From positions 868,001-932,000 of the forward strand of contig NZ_FNVV01000014.1 in NCBI RefSeq assembly GCF_900108345.1: a stretch of 64,000 bases of DNA. Direction: 5' to 3'. The notes below the pieces were generated by a model. It saw only the letters and a list, made by a program, of their open reading frames with translations. It ran no database searches and had not been told where the DNA came from. This document shows, piece by piece, positions 34,296 through 45,193 of this stretch; within the stretch, counting starts at the first letter, position 1, and every line of letters begins with the position of its first letter. This stretch comes from Bacteroides ndongoniae (lineage in GTDB: Bacteria; Bacteroidota; Bacteroidia; Bacteroidales; Bacteroidaceae). Position numbers and translations under genes: made by a program.

Positions 34296-37124
34296 ATGAA
34301 CAAGCTATTCATTGCTACCTTGCTACTAAGCGGCAGCACCTTTTTATCGGGACAAACTGTGCCCCGCATCCCTGAAACATACAAACCGTCGAAAAGCGAA
34401 ATGTACCATAAAGGTTGGATCGACTTCAACAAGAACGGTGTAAAAGACGTATATGAAGATCCCTCCGCCCCTGTCGAAGCCCGCATTGAAAACCTGCTCG
34501 GCCAGATGACACTGGAAGAGAAAACTTGCCAGATGGTAACCCTCTACGGTTACAAACGGGTATTGAAGGACGATCTGCCTACAGCCGAATGGAAACAATC
34601 GCTTTGGAAAGACGGTATCGGTGCCATCGACGAACACCTCAACGGTTTTCAGCAATGGGGTCTTCCACCCTCGGACAATCCTTATGTATGGCCTGCTTCA
34701 CGACACGCCTGGGCACTGAACGAAGTACAACGTTTCTTTGTAGAAGAAACACGCCTGGGCATCCCCACCGACTTCACCAACGAAGGCATCCGCGGAATCG
34801 AAAGTTTCCGGGCCACTAACTTCCCCACTCAGTTAGGTTTGGGACATACTTGGAACCGCAAACTGATTCATCAGGTAGGACTCATCACCGGCCGTGAAGC
34901 ACGCATGCTGGGCTACACTAATGTATACGCTCCCATCCTCGACGTGGGTCGCGACCAAAGATGGGGACGCTACGAAGAAGTTTATGGCGAATCACCTTAT
35001 CTGGTAGCTGAACTGGGTATCGAAATGGTACGAGGGTTACAGCATAACCACCAAGTAACTTCTACAGGAAAACACTTCGTAGCATACAGCAACAATAAAG
35101 GTGCACGCGAAGGCATGGCACGTGTTGACCCGCAAATGTCGCCACGCGAAGTAGAAAATGTTCACGTATACCCCTTCCGCCGTGTCATTCAAGAAGCAGG
35201 CATGCTGGGCATCATGAGTTCGTACAACGACTACGACGGTTTCCCCATACAAGGCAGCTACTACTGGCTGACTACCCGCCTGCGTGGTGAAATGGGTTTC
35301 CGCGGATACGTCGTGTCCGACAGTGATGCCGTAGAGTACCTTTATACCAAGCACGGCACTGCCAAAGATATGAAAGAAGCTGTACGCCAGAGCGTAGAAG
35401 CCGGACTGAATGTACGCTGCACGTTCCGTTCACCCGAATCGTTCGTATACCCCTTGCGCGAACTGGTAAAAGAAGGCGGACTGAGTGAAGAACTGATCAA
35501 CGACCGTGTACGCGACATCCTGCGGGTAAAATTCCTGGTAGGTTTGTTCGATTCTCCTTATCAGACCGACCTGGCCGGTGCCGACAAAGAAGTGGAAAAA
35601 GCCGAAAATGAAGCAGTAGCTCTTCAGGCCTCACGCGAAAGCATCGTATTGCTGAAGAACGAATCGGAACTGCTGCCGCTCGACATCAACCAGGTAAAGC
35701 GTATCGCCGTATGTGGTCCGAATGCGGATGAAGAAGGATATGCCCTGACTCATTACGGCCCGCTGGCAGTAGACGTGACCACCGTACTCGAAGGCATACA
35801 GGCCAAGGTAAAAGGCCGTGCCGAAGTAGTCTATACCAAAGGTTGCGAACTGGTAGATGCCCACTGGCCGGAAAGCGAACTGATAGACTATCCGCTGACA
35901 GCAGAGGAACAAGCCGAAATAGACCGTGCCGTCGAGAATGCACGCCAGTCGGACGTGGCCGTCGTTGTATTAGGCGGTGGCCAACGGACTTGTGGAGAAA
36001 ACAAGTCGCGCAGCAGCCTCGACCTGCCGGGACGTCAATTGCAACTGCTTCAGGCCGTACAGGCAACAGGCAAACCCGTCGTACTGATTCTGATCAACGG
36101 GCGTCCGCTCTCTATCAACTGGGCCGACGAGTTCGTACCGGCCATCCTCGAAGCATGGTACCCCGGTTCCAAGGGAGGAACAGCATTGGCCGACATCCTG
36201 TTCGGTGACTACAATCCGGGAGGCAAGCTGACTGTAACCTTCCCCAAAAGCGTCGGACAGATACCTTTCAACTTCCCCTGCAAACCTTCGTCACAGGTTG
36301 ACGGCGGACAGAACATGGGACTGGACGGCAACATGACCCGTGTAAACGGTGCCCTCTACCCCTTTGGTTATGGTCTGAGCTATACGACATTCGAGTATTC
36401 CGACCTCGAAATCTCACCGAAGGTCATTACTCCCAACGAACGCGTACAAGTAAGTCTTAAAGTGACCAATACCGGAAAAAGAGCCGGCGACGAGGTAGTA
36501 CAGCTCTATACGCGCGATGTCATCAGTTCTGTTACTACTTACGAGAAGAATCTGGCCGGATTCGAACGCATCCACCTCCGTCCGGGCGAAACACAAACGG
36601 TTACATTCACCCTCGACCGTAAGCACTTTGAACTGTTGAATGCTGACATGAAGTGGGTAGTAGAACCGGGCGAATTCAGCATCATGGCAGGAGCCTCATC
36701 CGAAGACATCCGCCTGAGCGGAATGCTTCAGGTAGAAGAATACGCAACCCGCCTGCAAGCCATCGAAGCACAAAAAACGCAAAGCCCCGTCACGGCCAGT
36801 ACCAATCCGGAAAGCACAAGCCTGGTACTAGACGGCAAAGCTGAAACTTCGTGGCAAGGGAATAAGGGAGATTACATCACCCTGTCGCTGGACAATTCGC
36901 CGCACGTAGAGAAAGTGGATATTACATTTGTCCGCGAAAACAACCTACCAGCCGAATTTGAAATACAGCTGTCAGGCGGAGGCGGACAATTCCTCACAGT
37001 ATACTCGGGCACCGTAAGCGAATACGGGAAAGCAATCACCTACCAATTCAAGGGAAGTACCGCAAGTGACCTGCGCATCGTGTTGAAAGATGACCTGGTA
37101 GGCGTAGCAGAAATAAAGCTGTAA
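34296..37124 (+). CDS. GH3-family beta-glycosidase with C-terminal discoidin-like domain
   Basis: The 942-aa exported enzyme has a signal peptide ending near FLSGQ. The GH3 N-terminal barrel carries the catalytic nucleophile Asp in YVVSDSDAVEYL (about residue 350) and the substrate-binding GKHFVAYSNNKG segment. The GH3 C-terminal domain (SIVLLKNESELLPL onwards), a fibronectin III-like domain (YPFGYGLSYTTFEYSDLEIS onwards) and a last ~130-residue F5/8-type-C-like domain (LDGKAETSW) follow. Likely activity is beta-glucosidase or beta-xylosidase on oligosaccharides in the periplasm or at the surface. It stands alone, with its own promoter and a strong downstream inverted repeat. Confidence 0.9.
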   Translation: MNKLFIATLLLSGSTFLSGQTVPRIPETYKPSKSEMYHKGWIDFNKNGVKDVYEDPSAPVEARIENLLGQMTLEEKTCQMVTLYGYKRVLKDDLPTAEWKQSLWKDGIGAIDEHLNGFQQWGLPPSDNPYVWPASRHAWALNEVQRFFVEETRLGIPTDFTNEGIRGIESFRATNFPTQLGLGHTWNRKLIHQVGLITGREARMLGYTNVYAPILDVGRDQRWGRYEEVYGESPYLVAELGIEMVRGLQHNHQVTSTGKHFVAYSNNKGAREGMARVDPQMSPREVENVHVYPFRRVIQEAGMLGIMSSYNDYDGFPIQGSYYWLTTRLRGEMGFRGYVVSDSDAVEYLYTKHGTAKDMKEAVRQSVEAGLNVRCTFRSPESFVYPLRELVKEGGLSEELINDRVRDILRVKFLVGLFDSPYQTDLAGADKEVEKAENEAVALQASRESIVLLKNESELLPLDINQVKRIAVCGPNADEEGYALTHYGPLAVDVTTVLEGIQAKVKGRAEVVYTKGCELVDAHWPESELIDYPLTAEEQAEIDRAVENARQSDVAVVVLGGGQRTCGENKSRSSLDLPGRQLQLLQAVQATGKPVVLILINGRPLSINWADEFVPAILEAWYPGSKGGTALADILFGDYNPGGKLTVTFPKSVGQIPFNFPCKPSSQVDGGQNMGLDGNMTRVNGALYPFGYGLSYTTFEYSDLEISPKVITPNERVQVSLKVTNTGKRAGDEVVQLYTRDVISSVTTYEKNLAGFERIHLRPGETQTVTFTLDRKHFELLNADMKWVVEPGEFSIMAGASSEDIRLSGMLQVEEYATRLQAIEAQKTQSPVTASTNPESTSLVLDGKAETSWQGNKGDYITLSLDNSPHVEKVDITFVRENNLPAEFEIQLSGGGGQFLTVYSGTVSEYGKAITYQFKGSTASDLRIVLKDDLVGVAEIKL

Positions 37125-37156
37125 CAGGCACGCTGTCAGGAACGTCCTGAAATGTA

Positions 37157-37216
37157 AATTGGCACAAGCTGACGTAAATATTCAATAGAAATTGTTTGCG
37201 TCAGTTTGTGCCAATT
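37157..37216. terminator. Long inverted repeat between convergent GH3 and hisB genes
   Basis: AATTGGCACAA-CTGACG on the left pairs with CGTCAG-TTGTGCCAATT on the right around a ~20-nt loop. It lies 33 bp after the GH3 stop and is followed by GTGTTTTAAG. It could stop transcripts from both sides, though the T-run is short. Confidence 0.6.
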
Positions 37217-37249
37217 GTGTTTTAAGATAACACTACTATAACCGCTGTT

Positions 37250-37337
37250 GAGCGACACTTGCATGGCTCATGAGAGACACTTGTACGGCTCGCGAGAGAC
37301 ACTTGCACGGCTCATGAGCAACACAAGTGTGGCTCAC
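37250..37337 (+). repeat. Four 22-bp tandem units (array 3)
   Basis: Units begin at 37250, 37272, 37294 and 37316, exactly 22 bp apart. They share GAG-ACACTTG-GGCTC; the GAGC and GGCTC ends of a unit are complementary, so each can form a hairpin. The fourth unit carries the inverted ACACAAGTGT version of the core. The array ends 13 bp downstream of the hisB stop (37351, minus strand). There are no spacers. Confidence 0.85.
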
Positions 37338-37350
37338 AGCGCCTGTATTC

Positions 37351-38502
37351 CTATAGTACGCCTTTCGAACTGGGCAATTCGAAATGATAAATATCACGCT
37401 TCACAGCCATCTTCAGCGCACGGGCCAATGCCTTAAAGATGCCTTCTATCTTGTGATGTTCGTTCTGTCCTTCGGCTTTGATGTTCAGGTTCATGCGGGC
37501 AGCATCGCTCAACGACTTGAAGAAGTGAAGAAACATTTCCGTAGGCATCTCGCCTATCTTTTCACGGCGAAACTCAGCATCCCAAACCAGCCAGGGGCGT
37601 CCGCCAAAGTCCAAGCAAACCTGACACAAACAATCGTCCATCGGCAAAGCATAACCGTAACGTTCAATTCCCCGTTTGCTGCCCAAAGCCTGATACAGAC
37701 ATTCGCCCAAAGCCAGTGCCGTATCCTCAATGGTGTGGTGTTCGTCTACTTCCAGGTCGCCTTTCACACGAATGGTCAAATCCATTCCTCCATGCTTGCC
37801 TATCTGCTCCAGCATGTGGTCGAAGAAGCCCAAGCCGGTATCAATATCACACTTTCCGTCACCGTCCAGGTTGACTGCCACATAGATATCGGTCTCTTTC
37901 GTCGTACGGCGGACTTCTGCCCTGCGTTCGCCGGCAAAGAGGAACTCGGCAACCTTATCCCAGTCTGTCGTGGCCAATGCACACACTTGCAGAAGTCCTT
38001 CGCAAGCAGCCTGTCCGCCTTCTGCTACAGGCTTCAAGAGTTGTACGTTGTCGTTCAAAAATATAGCACGGCAACCCAGATTCTTAGCCAATTCCACATC
38101 GGTCGGACGATCGCCTATCACAAAACTGTTCGCCAAGTCGTATTCTGGATTGTGAAGATACTTTTCCAACATCCCTGTACGCGGCTTCCGGGTGGGTGCA
38201 TTGTCGGCAGGCATACTTCGGTCAATGCAGACTTCATCGAACGTGATACCTTCGCCAGCTAGCGTTTTCATCATCAGGTTATGAGCCGGCCAGAAAGTCT
38301 CTTCAGGAAACGAAGCGGTGCCCAGTCCATCCTGATTGGTCACCATGACAAACTCAAAGTCAAGCTTACTGCGTATGAAACCCAAATTGCGCATCACCTT
38401 GGGGTAAAACTCCAGCTTCTCCAACGAATCCAGCTGATAATCGACTGGCGGCTCGATAACCAGCGTACCGTCGCGGTCAATAAAAAGAACTTTTTTCATC
38501 AT
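37351..38502 (-). CDS. hisB: Bifunctional histidinol-phosphatase / imidazoleglycerol-phosphate dehydratase
   Basis: The 383-aa fusion catalyses two steps of histidine synthesis. The N-terminal HAD phosphatase shows FIDRDGTL and [12 protein letters not shown]. The C-terminal dehydratase shows the two metal-binding blocks [10 protein letters not shown] and [11 protein letters not shown]. The Cys residues that bind zinc in E. coli HisB-N (PADECDCRKP) are replaced here by [10 protein letters not shown], so the phosphatase half probably lacks that zinc site. ATG at 38499 (one codon in) is also possible. The gene starts 4 bp after hisC. Confidence 0.93.
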   Translation of the reverse strand: MMKKVLFIDRDGTLVIEPPVDYQLDSLEKLEFYPKVMRNLGFIRSKLDFEFVMVTNQDGLGTASFPEETFWPAHNLMMKTLAGEGITFDEVCIDRSMPADNAPTRKPRTGMLEKYLHNPEYDLANSFVIGDRPTDVELAKNLGCRAIFLNDNVQLLKPVAEGGQAACEGLLQVCALATTDWDKVAEFLFAGERRAEVRRTTKETDIYVAVNLDGDGKCDIDTGLGFFDHMLEQIGKHGGMDLTIRVKGDLEVDEHHTIEDTALALGECLYQALGSKRGIERYGYALPMDDCLCQVCLDFGGRPWLVWDAEFRREKIGEMPTEMFLHFFKSLSDAARMNLNIKAEGQNEHHKIEGIFKALARALKMAVKRDIYHFELPSSKGVL

Positions 38503-38506
38503 CTGC

Positions 38507-39544
38507 TCACGAAAAGTTTTTCAATGCTTCTATCAGTTTGTTATTCTCAATCCGGGTGCCGACCGTCACGCGCAGACAGTTTCCGCACAACGTCACCGAA
38601 TGACGGTTGCGCACGATGATGCCCTGCCCTACCAGATAATTGTATATCTTGACGGCATCTGTCACCCGCACCAAGAAGAAGTTGGCATTCGACGGATACA
38701 TCTTGACCGTACAAGGCAACTTGGCAAACGCTGCCTCCAGGTATCCACGTTCTTCTTTCAAGGTCCGCACCCAACGCTCTACTTCGTAATAACGGTGCAG
38801 CATCTCAATGGCCTGTTTCTGTGTCAGGAGGTTGACATTATATGGATACTTTATCTTGTTGAACACGGCAATAATCTGAGGAGAAGCGAAAGCCATTCCG
38901 AGTCGGATAGCCGCACATCCCCAGGCTTTGGAGAACGTCTGCAGGACAATAAGATTGGGATATTTCTCCAGGTCGGCAAGGAAAGATGGCACTTCGGAAA
39001 AGTCGTTGTAGGCCTCATCCAAAACGACCAGCCCCTGAAAAGACGAAAGCAGCTTTTCTATTTCTGCACGCGGCAAATCATTGCCTGTAGGATTGTTGGG
39101 AGAACATAGAAAGATAACTTTCGTGTGCTCGTCGGCAGCAGCCAGCAGCTTGTCGGCCGAAAAGCAGAATTGTTCATCCAGCAACACCTTCCGATACTCT
39201 ACATCGTTGACCTCAGCACATACCTGATACATGCCGTAAGTTGGGTCGATCGCCACAACGTTGTCTATACGGGGCTCGCAAAAGGCACGGAATACCAAGT
39301 CGATAGCTTCGTCACTGCCATTCCCCAGAAAGATATGATCGGCGCCAACTTTCTTTACTTTAGCTAATTCGTTTTTCAGTTCGCATTGCAAAGGATCTGG
39401 ATAACGGTTGTGAGGACCGTTATAGGGATTCTCATTGGCATCCAAAAAAACAGAAGCCTCTACTCCCTTATATTCATCGCGTGCCGAAGAATAAGGCTTC
39501 AAGCGCCAAATGTTCGGACGGGTCAGTTCCTGTATTGTTTTCAT
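38507..39544 (-). CDS. hisC: Histidinol-phosphate aminotransferase
   Basis: HisC is a fold-type I PLP enzyme that converts imidazole acetol-phosphate to histidinol phosphate. The 345-aa protein shows [12 protein letters not shown] near residue 70, [16 protein letters not shown] and the PLP-lysine segment [14 protein letters not shown]. The length is normal. It follows hisD after 16 bp and precedes hisB by 4 bp, so it is in the middle of the his operon. Confidence 0.94.
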   Translation of the reverse strand: MKTIQELTRPNIWRLKPYSSARDEYKGVEASVFLDANENPYNGPHNRYPDPLQCELKNELAKVKKVGADHIFLGNGSDEAIDLVFRAFCEPRIDNVVAIDPTYGMYQVCAEVNDVEYRKVLLDEQFCFSADKLLAAADEHTKVIFLCSPNNPTGNDLPRAEIEKLLSSFQGLVVLDEAYNDFSEVPSFLADLEKYPNLIVLQTFSKAWGCAAIRLGMAFASPQIIAVFNKIKYPYNVNLLTQKQAIEMLHRYYEVERWVRTLKEERGYLEAAFAKLPCTVKMYPSNANFFLVRVTDAVKIYNYLVGQGIIVRNRHSVTLCGNCLRVTVGTRIENNKLIEALKNFS

Positions 39545-39560
39545 GATTAGTCGTTTTAAG

Positions 39561-40844
39561 TTATTGTAAGGCTTTCAATCTCACGGTTATCGCATTCTTA
39601 TGTGCATCCAAATGCTCATTGGCTGCCATGACTTCAATGGCCGGACCGATATGGCGAATGCCTTCCGGCTGAATCTCCTGGAAAGTAATCTTACGGATAA
39701 AACTGTCGAGGCTCACCCCGCTATAAGCCTTGGCATAGCCATTGGTAGGCAACGTGTGATTGGTACCCGAAGCATAATCGCCCGCACTCTCGGGAGAAAG
39801 GTGACCAAGAAATACGGAACCGGCATTCACCACCCGCTCGGCAACCGACAGATAATCGGCCGTCTCTACAATCAGGTGCTCGGGGGCATAGGCATTGGTC
39901 AGTTCGATGGCTTCGTCCAGACTGCGTACCACAATCAGCTTACTGTTGGCAAGCGACTTGCTGGCAATCTCCTTACGGGGCAGAAGTTCAAGCTGTCGCT
40001 CTACTTCGGCCTTGACGGCTTGCTGTAACGACTCGGAAGTGGTAATCAACATAGCCTGGCTGTCTACTCCATGCTCGGCCTGACTCAACAAATCGGCGGC
40101 AACAAAAGCCGGATTGGCTGTTTCGTCGGCCAGCACCTCTACTTCGGACGGACCGGCAGGCATATCAATAGCTACATCGCGCAGGCTGACCAGCTGTTTG
40201 GCTGCCGTGACGTACTGATTACCAGGACCAAATATTTTGTATACTCGTGGCACACTCTCCGTACCATAAGCCATAGAAGCAATGGCCTGTATTCCACCAG
40301 CCTTGAAGATACGACTTACGCCTGCTACCTTGGCGGCAAAAAGTACGGCCGGATGTACCTTGCCGTCACGTCCCGGAGGGGTACAAAGCACAATTTCTCC
40401 ACAACCTGCAATCTTGGCCGGCACAGCCAGCATCAGTACGGTAGAAAACAAGGGAGCCGTACCACCGGGAATATAAAGACCAACCTTTTCAATGGGCACT
40501 GCCTTTTGCCAGCAGGTTACTCCTGCACTGGTTGTCACTTTCTTACCCTCAAATCGTTGCGCAGCATGGAAAGTCTCTATGTTTTGTTTAGCCAAACGGA
40601 TGGCCTGTTTCAGTTCTTCATCAATCAGGCTGTCTGCTTCGGCCCACTCTTCTTCGGAAACAGCAAGCGAAGCAAGTTGCACTTTGTCAAACTGCTCTTC
40701 ATAAGCCAGGACAGCACGATCGCCTTCGGCCTTCACTCGATTAATGACGCTTCGTACCGTGTCAAACAAGTCCTCGGTATTCATAACCGGACGTTTCAGC
40801 AAATCAGCCCATTGAGCCTTATCTGGATATGTAACAAGAATCAT
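39561..40844 (-). CDS. hisD: Histidinol dehydrogenase
   Basis: HisD oxidises histidinol to histidine in two NAD-dependent steps. The 427-aa protein carries the family signature around [33 protein letters not shown], with the zinc and catalytic His residues in AEHGVDSQ and in HLIVETADY, and ends in [18 protein letters not shown]. It starts 12 bp after hisG. Confidence 0.94.
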   Translation of the reverse strand: MILVTYPDKAQWADLLKRPVMNTEDLFDTVRSVINRVKAEGDRAVLAYEEQFDKVQLASLAVSEEEWAEADSLIDEELKQAIRLAKQNIETFHAAQRFEGKKVTTSAGVTCWQKAVPIEKVGLYIPGGTAPLFSTVLMLAVPAKIAGCGEIVLCTPPGRDGKVHPAVLFAAKVAGVSRIFKAGGIQAIASMAYGTESVPRVYKIFGPGNQYVTAAKQLVSLRDVAIDMPAGPSEVEVLADETANPAFVAADLLSQAEHGVDSQAMLITTSESLQQAVKAEVERQLELLPRKEIASKSLANSKLIVVRSLDEAIELTNAYAPEHLIVETADYLSVAERVVNAGSVFLGHLSPESAGDYASGTNHTLPTNGYAKAYSGVSLDSFIRKITFQEIQPEGIRHIGPAIEVMAANEHLDAHKNAITVRLKALQ

Positions 40845-40856
40845 AGTAATAAACGG

Positions 40857-41711
40857 TTAAATAATCATTTTTTCTATCGGCAACACCAGGATACCCTCAG
40901 CTCCCAATGCTTTCAGCTTACCAATAATTTCCCAAAAGCACTGTTCATCAAGTACCGTATGTACAGAGCACCATCCTTTTTGTGCCAACGGCATTACCGT
41001 CGGACTCTTCATTCCCGGCAGTACGGCAACGATTTCCTTCAGTTTCTCTTCTGGCACATTCATCAGTACATATTTCTTATCTTCTGCCGTACGCACTGCA
41101 TCCATACGGAAAAGCAGTTCGCGAAGAATTTCTTGTTTCTCCGGACAGAGATTCTTGTTGCCAATCAGTAGCGCTTCGGATTTCATTACCACTTCTACTT
41201 CTTTCAAGCGGTTACTTACCAATGTCGAACCTGAACTGACAATATCGAAAATCGCATCGGCCAAACCGATACCCGGCGAAACCTCTACCGATCCGGTGAT
41301 GACATGAACTTCGGCATTCACTCCCTGTTCTTTCAAAAAGTTCGACAAGATGCCGGGATACGATGTAGCTATCTTCTTCCCCTCGAACCACTGAATGCCC
41401 GAATACTCAATGTCCTTCGGCATAGCCAATGACAAACGGCATTTACTGAACCCCAGACGTTTGATGATTTCAGCATCTTCGCCTTTCTCCATAAATTCAT
41501 TTTCACCAACGATACCGATATCGGCTACTCCGGTTGCCACGGTCTGTGGTATGTCGTCGTCGCGCAAGAACAACACTTCCACAGGGAAATTAGTCGATTG
41601 TACCAACAGGGTACGCTTTGTCGCACTAAGTTTTATATCCGACTCTTCAAGAAATGACATGGTCTCGTCATAAAGACGCCCCTTGGCCTGCACTGCAATT
41701 CTTAGTAACAT
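40857..41711 (-). CDS. hisG: ATP phosphoribosyltransferase, long form
   Basis: HisG commits ATP and PRPP to histidine synthesis. At 284 aa this is the long form, with a C-terminal regulatory (HisG_C) domain that binds histidine for feedback control. The PRPP-binding region is seen in ADAIFDIVSSGSTLVSNRL. It is the first structural gene of the operon and lies downstream of a leader peptide and an intrinsic terminator, so transcription is probably controlled by attenuation as well as by feedback on the enzyme. Confidence 0.94.
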   Translation of the reverse strand: MLLRIAVQAKGRLYDETMSFLEESDIKLSATKRTLLVQSTNFPVEVLFLRDDDIPQTVATGVADIGIVGENEFMEKGEDAEIIKRLGFSKCRLSLAMPKDIEYSGIQWFEGKKIATSYPGILSNFLKEQGVNAEVHVITGSVEVSPGIGLADAIFDIVSSGSTLVSNRLKEVEVVMKSEALLIGNKNLCPEKQEILRELLFRMDAVRTAEDKKYVLMNVPEEKLKEIVAVLPGMKSPTVMPLAQKGWCSVHTVLDEQCFWEIIGKLKALGAEGILVLPIEKMII

Positions 41712-41781
41712 AACTTCATCTAACTGTTTATATATTAGTATTCATGATTATTATTTCTCAAACAATAAATCAGGTAAGTAC

Positions 41782-41821
41782 AAATAAAAAACGAGACCTA
41801 CCCCATATCCGGTAAGCCTCG
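41782..41821 (-). terminator. his operon attenuator terminator
   Basis: On the minus strand CGAGGCTTACC (41811-41821) pairs with GGTAGGTCTCG (41792-41802) in an 11-bp stem with two G-T pairs, followed by a TTTTTT run. It lies 49 bp after the leader peptide stop and 70 bp before hisG. Confidence 0.88.
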
Positions 41822-41840
41822 TTCATTTATGTCTTTTTTA

Positions 41841-41907
41841 CATTACACATACACTCATTCGCCCACCGAATTATTCGCCAGGATGATGATGGTGATGATG
41901 TGTAATG
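41841..41907 (-). promoter_or_regulatory. his leader alternative stem (10-bp pairing with the leader codons)
   Basis: CATTACACAT in the leader coding region (minus strand, 41898-41907) is perfectly complementary to ATGTGTAATG just after the leader (41841-41850). A ribosome stalled on the His codons would sit on or beside this stem. I could not find a clear anti-terminator pairing with the terminator arm, so the switching partner is unresolved. Confidence 0.55.
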
Positions 41908-41918
41908 ACTGTTCTCAT
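41871..41918 (-). CDS. hisL: Histidine operon leader peptide
   Basis: A 15-codon frame encodes MRTVITHHHHHHPGE and then TAA, with six consecutive His codons. It lies between a strong promoter and an intrinsic terminator in front of hisG. In classical his attenuation a ribosome stalled at His codons when charged His-tRNA is low prevents the terminator from forming. The arrangement here fits that model. Confidence 0.88.
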   Translation of the reverse strand: MRTVITHHHHHHPGE

Positions 41919-41942
41919 GCTCTTTCTTTATTGTTACAGCGA

Positions 41943-41974
41943 CAAAAGTAAAGTATTCGTTTGTAATATCCAAA
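41943..41974 (-). promoter_or_regulatory. Promoter of the his operon
   Basis: On the minus strand TTTG (41971-41974) and TACTTTTG (41943-41950) are separated by 20 bp, a full Bacteroides -33/-7 promoter. Transcription would start about 20 bp before the leader peptide ATG. Confidence 0.75.
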
Positions 41975-42045
41975 GATTTATCACAAAATATTCCGTTTAC
42001 CTATCACTTTTTCACCATGCAAAAACAAAAATGCTACAAAAGACA

Positions 42046-42537
42046 TCAAACCAAAGGTAAAATCTCCTCCGACTCAACATCACAATGATGGAAATGCATC
42101 TCTTGCTCAGCTTTCTCACGCGGAAAAGTGAAATAAGTACAGATAGCTTCTGTACAGAGTTCACCGGCACTGTTGTACAAACGTGCTTCGATGACAGCTA
42201 GGTTTCTTTTCTGTTCGCGCAATGAAGCACGCAACACAACATGTGTATCATTTGTTGAGATAGACTTCCGGAAACGCGTTTCCATTTTCGAAGTCACACC
42301 GCCTGTCTGCAATTTACGAAATACGACCCAACCGCAGATCTCGTCAAGCAACACTGACTGGATGCCACCATGCAACGTATTCAGCCATCCCTGATACTCG
42401 GGACGAGGTTTCCATACACTAACTATCTCGTCACCGTCTTCATAAAACACCATTCTCACTCCAGCTTCATTATCAGGCGAACAGCCAAAACAATTATAGC
42501 CTTCCATATCTTTCCATGGATTGATAATCTTTCTCAT
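42046..42537 (-). CDS. PaaI-type hotdog thioesterase
   Basis: The 163-aa cytosolic protein has the hotdog-fold thioesterase signature LHGGIQSVLLDEICGWVVFR with the HGG loop (about residues 56-75), then strands such as METRFRKSI. An N-terminal CFGCSPDNEAGVRM segment resembles the FCG-type start of many acyl-CoA thioesterases. It would hydrolyse an acyl-CoA; the acyl group is unknown. It has no obvious operon partner: the GH97 gene terminator lies just upstream. Confidence 0.82.
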   Translation of the reverse strand: MRKIINPWKDMEGYNCFGCSPDNEAGVRMVFYEDGDEIVSVWKPRPEYQGWLNTLHGGIQSVLLDEICGWVVFRKLQTGGVTSKMETRFRKSISTNDTHVVLRASLREQKRNLAVIEARLYNSAGELCTEAICTYFTFPREKAEQEMHFHHCDVESEEILPLV

Positions 42538-42591
42538 AGCCTCTATTTTTATGACCTTAGAACTATAAATTATTAATGTAGCAGCGAAGAT

Positions 42592-42628
42592 AAAAAATGT
42601 CCCGTAGAAATCATAATCCTACGGGACA
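42592..42628 (-). terminator. Terminator of the GH97 gene
   Basis: TGTCCCGTAG (42598-42607) pairs perfectly with CTACGGGACA (42619-42628); on the minus strand it is followed by TTTTTTATC. It is 42 bp downstream of the GH97 stop. Confidence 0.9.
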
Positions 42629-42669
42629 CAACTAATGCCTAAATCAAACTTCTTTTTACCTTAAGCATG

Positions 42670-44886
<2,217 letters not shown>

Positions 44887-44925
44887 TTAAAGAAGAAGGA
44901 CAAACAGAAAAGACTTAAGAAAGCA

Positions 44926-44941
44926 ATACAAACGTTTGCAT
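44926..44941. promoter_or_regulatory. LacI-type palindromic operator candidate
   Basis: A 16-bp dyad centred on CG (core CAAACGTTTG) has one mismatch and the AAACGTTT centre typical of LacI/GalR-family operators. It lies ~55 bp upstream of the GH97 -7 element, so it could be an activator or catabolite-control site. The regulator is not in this window. Confidence 0.45.
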
Positions 44942-45193
44942 ACACCCTTCCAGCAGAGAAAATGGCATGTCTTTACTGCGTATCTATCCGAAATCCACCG
45001 TTTTTTGTTTCAGAAAAGTTGCGATCTTAGCCCTCAAAAAAAACATCTATCTACTCTACTAAATGCGTCTTCTGCGTAAGCATTCGATAAACTACAAGTT
45101 TTAAACCTTTATATACAACAATAGCGACTGTCACTATGAACCTAATAGTTTCAGCCGCTATTATTTTGTTGAACCTATATGTTGCATATGGCA

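Noticed and set aside
41871..41918. Six-histidine string as an artificial tag or chance repeat
   Set aside because: Promoter, stop codon, following terminator and the hisG-D-C-B genes make a natural leader peptide the clear explanation.
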